A DNA stretch of 64,000 nucleotides, taken from the NCBI GenBank assembly GCA_943735955.1, contig OX030958.1:2209031-2273030 (forward strand), given 5' to 3'. This DNA comes from Piscicola geometra. Lineage: Eukaryota > Annelida > Clitellata > Hirudinida > Piscicolidae. The notes beneath the pieces were generated by a model. It did not search any database. It saw nothing but the letters and a program-made list of their open reading frames with translations, and was not told the origin of the DNA. A program made the translations under genes and the position numbers. Shown in pieces: positions 60,113 through 64,000 of the stretch. The first letter of the stretch is position 1, and every line of letters begins with the position of its first letter.

Positions 60113-60478
60113 CAGTGTTTTTCCAGTTAAGTGTAACTGTAACTGAAATACAAGAATACTAAGTGAATAGTAAATGCAAAAAAATAACTATTGAAAAAAA
60201 AGAGAAGTGCTACAAGATAAAACATTCGCGTCGTCACGTGATTAAGCAATAAAATGTTTTACTATTTTAGACTCCGAGTCCGATTATATTAATTTAGTGT
60301 TTTACATAGTTAATTTTTTCGAACTATTTCAATTATAAAAATTTGTTTTAAAATTTTTAAAGTTAATAGCGGTAGAAAACAAGAGAATGGCGTATGGACG
60401 TATTTTATTTTTGAAGCTTCATGCGACATAAGCGAATTTTTCCTAACTGTAACTTGAACTTTAACTGAAAAATCGCTG
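60113..60478 (+). mobile_element. 366-bp deletion derivative of the 40921-42258 hAT
   Basis: The ends are CAGTGTTTTTCCAGTTAAG and, inverted, CAGCGATTTTTCAGTT. The body shares ATATTAATTTAGTGTTTTAC and AGCTTCATGCGAC with 41165-41325. No 8-bp duplication is visible (TGTGAAGG versus GGTCAATG). Confidence 0.85.
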
Positions 60479-60756
60479 GGTCAATGGTTACTGAATGTTC
60501 TGATATATTAAAATCAATTTCGCATTATAATTTTTTATAAACTCTTGTTTAGAGTATTTTCTTTGAAAAATTTTAATGGATGAACTTTAACATGTATTTT
60601 TGTTGCACACCCTGAATTTCAATAAAAATTTTATCTTCAACTGCCAACCAGATGCTATTGTTCTTTGTAATATCAAATACGTTTCCAAATTCAATTGGAG
60701 GAGATTTTTTATTGCTACGTGTAAAAATCGTTCCATCTTGGCAACCTTCCCCTTCC

Positions 60757-60826
60757 TGCTCACAAGGGATTCAACCAGCCACCTTTAAGTTGCAGGTCCA
60801 ACGACTTACCATCTAAACCAACCATT
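60757..60826 (-). repeat. SINE family A, head fragment
   Basis: The tRNA-like part only: inverted TGGTTTAGATGGTAAGTCG and GGTTGAATCCC. Confidence 0.75.
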
Positions 60827-61216
60827 TTTTTATTTTTTGTAAATAGTTTTTTTAAAGACTGGTTAAGTTGAATATCTACCGGCATTGCCTCTTGCAATAA
60901 CTTGGCTGATTCCATGACAGTCTGGTCTTCCTGTGTTTAAATATGCTCTCTGCAGCATTCATGAATATTTTCAAATTTTCTGAACGTTCTGACGATTAAA
61001 GATTCCTTACCACCTCTTTTAAACTGGATGATGGTTGAAATAATAAGCAGTACTTGCTAAAAGCATTTTCAATGTTTTTGAGTACACAACCACAGAGAGT
61101 ATATTCCCAACGATTGATAGGTAACTCATTTTTATTATGCTAGTGGTGAGTATGTACTCAATATGGCCCTCAATAACTGATTCCATTTTTTATTTTCTAT
61201 TTCAAATTCAATTCAG

Positions 61217-61471
61217 GCAGACCCACAAGAAAACGTTTTCTACCATCAAATCTTACAGACTCTGTTTATTGCAAGCTATGCCAGTTTGGTCAATGTATAT
61301 CAATACAAAGACAACCCAACTAAAAATAGAAGAATACTACGAAATTATCGATCTGGTTACTTATCAGATATCAGTCGGTTCGACAACCCTGCCTTGGCTG
61401 CTCTTGATGCTCTGCAGAATGGGATAATGACTCCTGAGCTTTCGGAGCTTCGCCTCCTTCATGGAAAGTAG
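61217..61471 (+). pseudogene. Open segment of the hAT copy, upstream of the dimerisation domain
   Basis: The frame has YHQILQTLFIASYASLVNVY, ILRNYRSGYLSDISRFDNPA and LAALDALQNGIMTPELSELR. It lies in the position of the helical middle of a hAT transposase. The last 40 bases match the other copy. I do not recognise the motif itself; a host exon is possible but the phase does not fit exon E. Confidence 0.45.
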
Positions 61472-61549
61472 GCTGAAACTGTTCAAAGGCACTCAAATTC
61501 TTATCAACAAGTTTACGTGCGGATCAGTCTGATCCCAATGCATTTATCG

Positions 61550-61785
61550 AACTTTTTTTTGAATGGTCTTTATTATTCAAAGTATTTACAATGGTTCTGA
61601 GAACCATGGTTCTTATGCGCCGAGGCGCCACTCCACACGACGTACACATCTTTCAATGCATACGTCGCAAACACCACACCATATACACTAGGTATATGAT
61701 AGTTCACGGTTGCTCGTCAAGGATCGGAGCAGGTAACCTTTGAGTTGCAAGTCCGACGTCTACCATCTAAGCCATCCCCACTCCC
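61550..61785 (-). repeat. SINE family B inside the hAT copy
   Basis: The uninterrupted relative at 2690 reads ATCGAACTGCAAGAATTC; here ATCGAACT is followed by the SINE and then AGAACTGTAAGAACT, so the insertion and a GAACT duplication are visible. Confidence 0.9.
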
Positions 61786-61799
61786 CTGCAGAACTGTAA

Positions 61800-61970
61800 G
61801 AACTTTTTCGGGTCACAAGCCTTCAGCCCGAGCTGCATTACATGCTCGATGTTGCTCTGACTCTGCCAGTTAATTCATCAGATGCAGAAAGAGCCTTTTC
61901 TAAACTTCGGTTTATTAAAATTCATCTTAGGACGGCTATGTCTGCATGTCGTTTACAAAGTTTATTCTGA
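61800..61970 (+). pseudogene. hAT dimerisation domain fragment
   Basis: SLQPELHYMLDVVLTLPVNS, SSDAERAFSKLRFIKIHLRT, AMSACRLQSLF. A canonical hAT C-terminus, better preserved than its relative at 2468-2650. A TGA follows within a few codons. Confidence 0.9.
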
Positions 61971-62329
61971 ATATCGGCTAAAAAAACAACTACTGCACTT
62001 CTTCCAGTAAATGAAATGTTCAAACAATTTTCACATACCGATCGAAACATTTTTTTTCTAAAAACACATCAAAATTTACTTTAAATTAAAATATGTGAAT
62101 TTTTTAACACTTTTTAGGATCTCATATCAAACTTTTTTTATACATTTTCTTTTAGGTGAAAAATTAATGACTCTATTATACTATGCAACTTAGTTTGCCG
62201 TTTTTTGTATCATTAATAAAATATCTCAAGTTCTTTATTATTCATAATGGCTAGTTTTGATTTAAACCATTGAGTTTTTTTCCTCAAAAAGTGAGCCCTT
62301 TTCAGCCTTTTTCGATGGTTGCGCCCCTA

Positions 62330-63167
62330 CCCTTGGCCATTCAAAGAGCTCTGCCAAACGCATCAAAAGAGCGAACTTGTCAGCTGGAGCAGCCCTTGAT
62401 AGTCATTTTTGGGCTAAAACTTTTCTTACTTCCGTTGAATGAGTGAATGAGAACTGAGTAAATATTATTATATTTGAATTAAATTTTTATCACTTAGTTT
62501 AAAGCATGAAATAAACCAAAAGTATATTAAATGCATACAAGTTTTTGCGAAAAATGTCTCACCCGTTTTTTGATTGGCACCCTAATAATCATTTTTACAT
62601 ATTTTCAAATATGTTTTTTATATACCGTGAAACAGCATGTATAAAGCGTCTTTTTTTGCCCCTTATTTTTGTTTTCAAGTTTTCCAATGACGTGAATTTA
62701 AAATGCCTGCGTATGTCATTATGGATCATTAAGGATCATTATGCTTATTTATATGCATTCCTACAAAGTTTCTATTATATTATATATTTTAAAAAATCAA
62801 TTATTGAATTCAAACGGATAAATCAATTTTTTTTAAATATATTTCTATATTTTTTTATTTTCTTTGAATATTTATTTATTTTTTATTTCGTCTTTTTTAT
62901 CTTTCTATTTTTATTTTTCAATTTTTTTTGTTTTTAATTTTGGAGTATTTTCGTTGGTAATTATAAACAGTTTAAGTTGTATAATTATTCATAACCGAAT
63001 GTTCCTGAAACTCCGATTTACGCTACGACGTACAGCGTCGCTTTACGTTACTATTATTCGTTGTTGTTTTGTACGTTTCTATCCACGGTACTAAAATAAA
63101 GATCACAAATTTAATGAAAATAGAATTAATAATTTTATGAATTAAATATAGATTTTTAACTTAACAG
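62330..63167. other. Intron up to the last exon, nothing recognised
   Basis: T-rich with a strong T-homopolymer section (62820-62940). Frames here are Phe/Leu/Ile-rich by composition. The acceptor of the last exon is at 63161-63167. Confidence 0.5.
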
Positions 63168-64000
63168 ATTGGCCTTGATACAGGATAAAAAGAAAAATGC
63201 AAGTCCCCCATCCTCCTTCTCTCTTCAAAGCTCTTCTATGACCCATCTCAACAGCTTCACAAATAGCGTAAATTTTCAGCCACAGTTGAAGCAAAACAAA
63301 CCTTCTTTTCATCCTTATTCTTCTGCTCCATCAATTTCAGAGCAAAAATTCCAAACGGCAGATGATAATTGGCCTTTAGACGTTGTAACTTCTTTTTACA
63401 ACACTCTTTTTTCAGCCGATTCTAAAAACTTCTCTAAGAAAAATGTCATGAAAAGTCTTCCGTCAACACATGTTACTAAAAGTCACAATTTTTCATCACA
63501 TCTTTTATCTAATCAAACGCCCAGGTTCACGTTGACAAATTCTTGCTCTATTCAACCTTCTCTAAGTTTTCCTCTTCCATACGAAGTATCTTCATCCTCC
63601 ACTCAATCTGCTCCCAACACCCCTCTCATGATGATGACAGTTAGACCACCTTTTCAAGGTCTTTTCATCCCATCCTCCAAATCCAGCCCTTCTTGCCTGA
63701 TGGATAGTGACCTAGAACTCTACACTTCTTCTGACTTCTCATATCCATCTCTTGACTCAGCCAGCAAAATTCCTTTTCTCCTCAACCATTTTAACAGCAA
63801 GGATCTTATACTCGACACTTCAACAAACAGTTCTGACGATTTTGTAGACAAAAAATCCTCCCTTGACTCCATTTTAACAGAGTCCAACAACCAGCAGAGA
63901 CACTTTCAGAATAGCTCAAAAGACATCGAGCACAAAAGTAACTTGAATACTTTTGATCACCCAAACTACGTGGATGTCACTAAAGCTCTAAGACAGATGA
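63168..64000 (+). CDS. SRCIN1/KIAA1217-like: SRCIN1/KIAA1217-like, long Ser/Pro-rich exon, truncated by the window edge
   Basis: After acceptor ACTTAACAG the frame set by exon E is open for 277 codons to the last base of the window, with no stop. The predicted chain starts (K)LALIQDKKKNASPPSSFS and is rich in Ser, Pro, Asn, Phe and Thr, with no recognisable domain. It ends near HPNYVDVTKALRQM. A long disordered region after the coiled-coil block is usual for the family. The local base composition is clearly less AT-rich than the introns. The final exons, including any conserved C-terminal motif, lie beyond the window. An open frame this long in such AT-rich DNA is strong evidence for coding. 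Confidence 0.85.

Larger units (their letters stand above)
61200..62329 (+). mobile_element. hAT copy related to 1142-3156, carrying a SINE
   Basis: Collinear with the reverse of 1142-2810: TCATGGAAAG, AAGTTTACGTGCG-ATCAGTC, AGCCTTCAGCCCGAG. The right end GGTTGCGCCCCTA at 62329 is the inverse of CAGGGGCGCAACC with one change. The left end is not identified. Confidence 0.8.

Noticed and set aside
61217..61471. Further exon of the SRCIN1-like gene
   Set aside because: Its phase does not accept exon E, exon E joins 63168 directly, and its 3' part is shared with the hAT copy at 1142-3156.
62545..63094. Phe/Leu/Ile-rich 130-codon frame
   Set aside because: Produced by T-rich intron sequence; no homology or splice context.

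Overview
The window is AT-rich, intron-rich DNA from an invertebrate metazoan. I see no operons, ribosome-binding sites, CRISPR arrays or free-standing tRNA/rRNA genes. The species cannot be named from the sequence. The repeats (hAT, pogo-like, two LINE types, tRNA-derived SINEs, a Gypsy-like LTR element) would suit a lophotrochozoan or a similarly repeat-rich animal.

The only host gene I can support runs left to right across about 57.6 kb (6368 to beyond 64000). It encodes a homologue of the vertebrate p140Cap/SRCIN1 and KIAA1217 (sickle tail) scaffold proteins. Ten exons were assembled by hand from splice sites, phase and family similarity: 6368-6506, 7045-7243, 7617-7678, 21639-21952, 25372-25538, 25793-25908, 28136-28266, 46945-47020, 52597-52680 and 63168->64000. 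Exons 1-3 carry the conserved N-terminal AIP3-like module. Exons 5-9 carry the conserved coiled-coil block. Exon 10 is a long Ser/Pro/Asn-rich tail still open at the window edge. Exons total about 2 kb; the rest is intron. At least one exon is missing between 7678 and 21639 (phase mismatch), and the 5' end was not found.

The introns are layered transposon deposits. hAT elements dominate, several closed by matching 8-bp target-site duplications (TSDs): 1142-3156, 8045-15396 with 11720-14232 inside it, 22478-24734 inside a SINE, 40921-42258 inside a LINE ORF1, twin 1031-bp non-autonomous copies at 34290-35320 and 54820-55850, 47208-52376, and 57224-59597 inside another transposase-like gene. 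The 18.7-kb intron 28267-46944 holds one minus-strand LINE dispersed over 28985-40570. That LINE is split by a SINE, by a Gypsy-like mini-LTR element whose two LTRs each received a further insertion, and by a 3.8-kb array of a 19-bp satellite. A second LINE follows at 40540-45665.

No transposase or reverse transcriptase here is intact. All carry stops, frameshifts or domain deletions, so they are annotated as pseudogenes or elements. TSD matches, TIR matches, splice phases and translations were read by eye; family names come from remembered motifs, not database searches.
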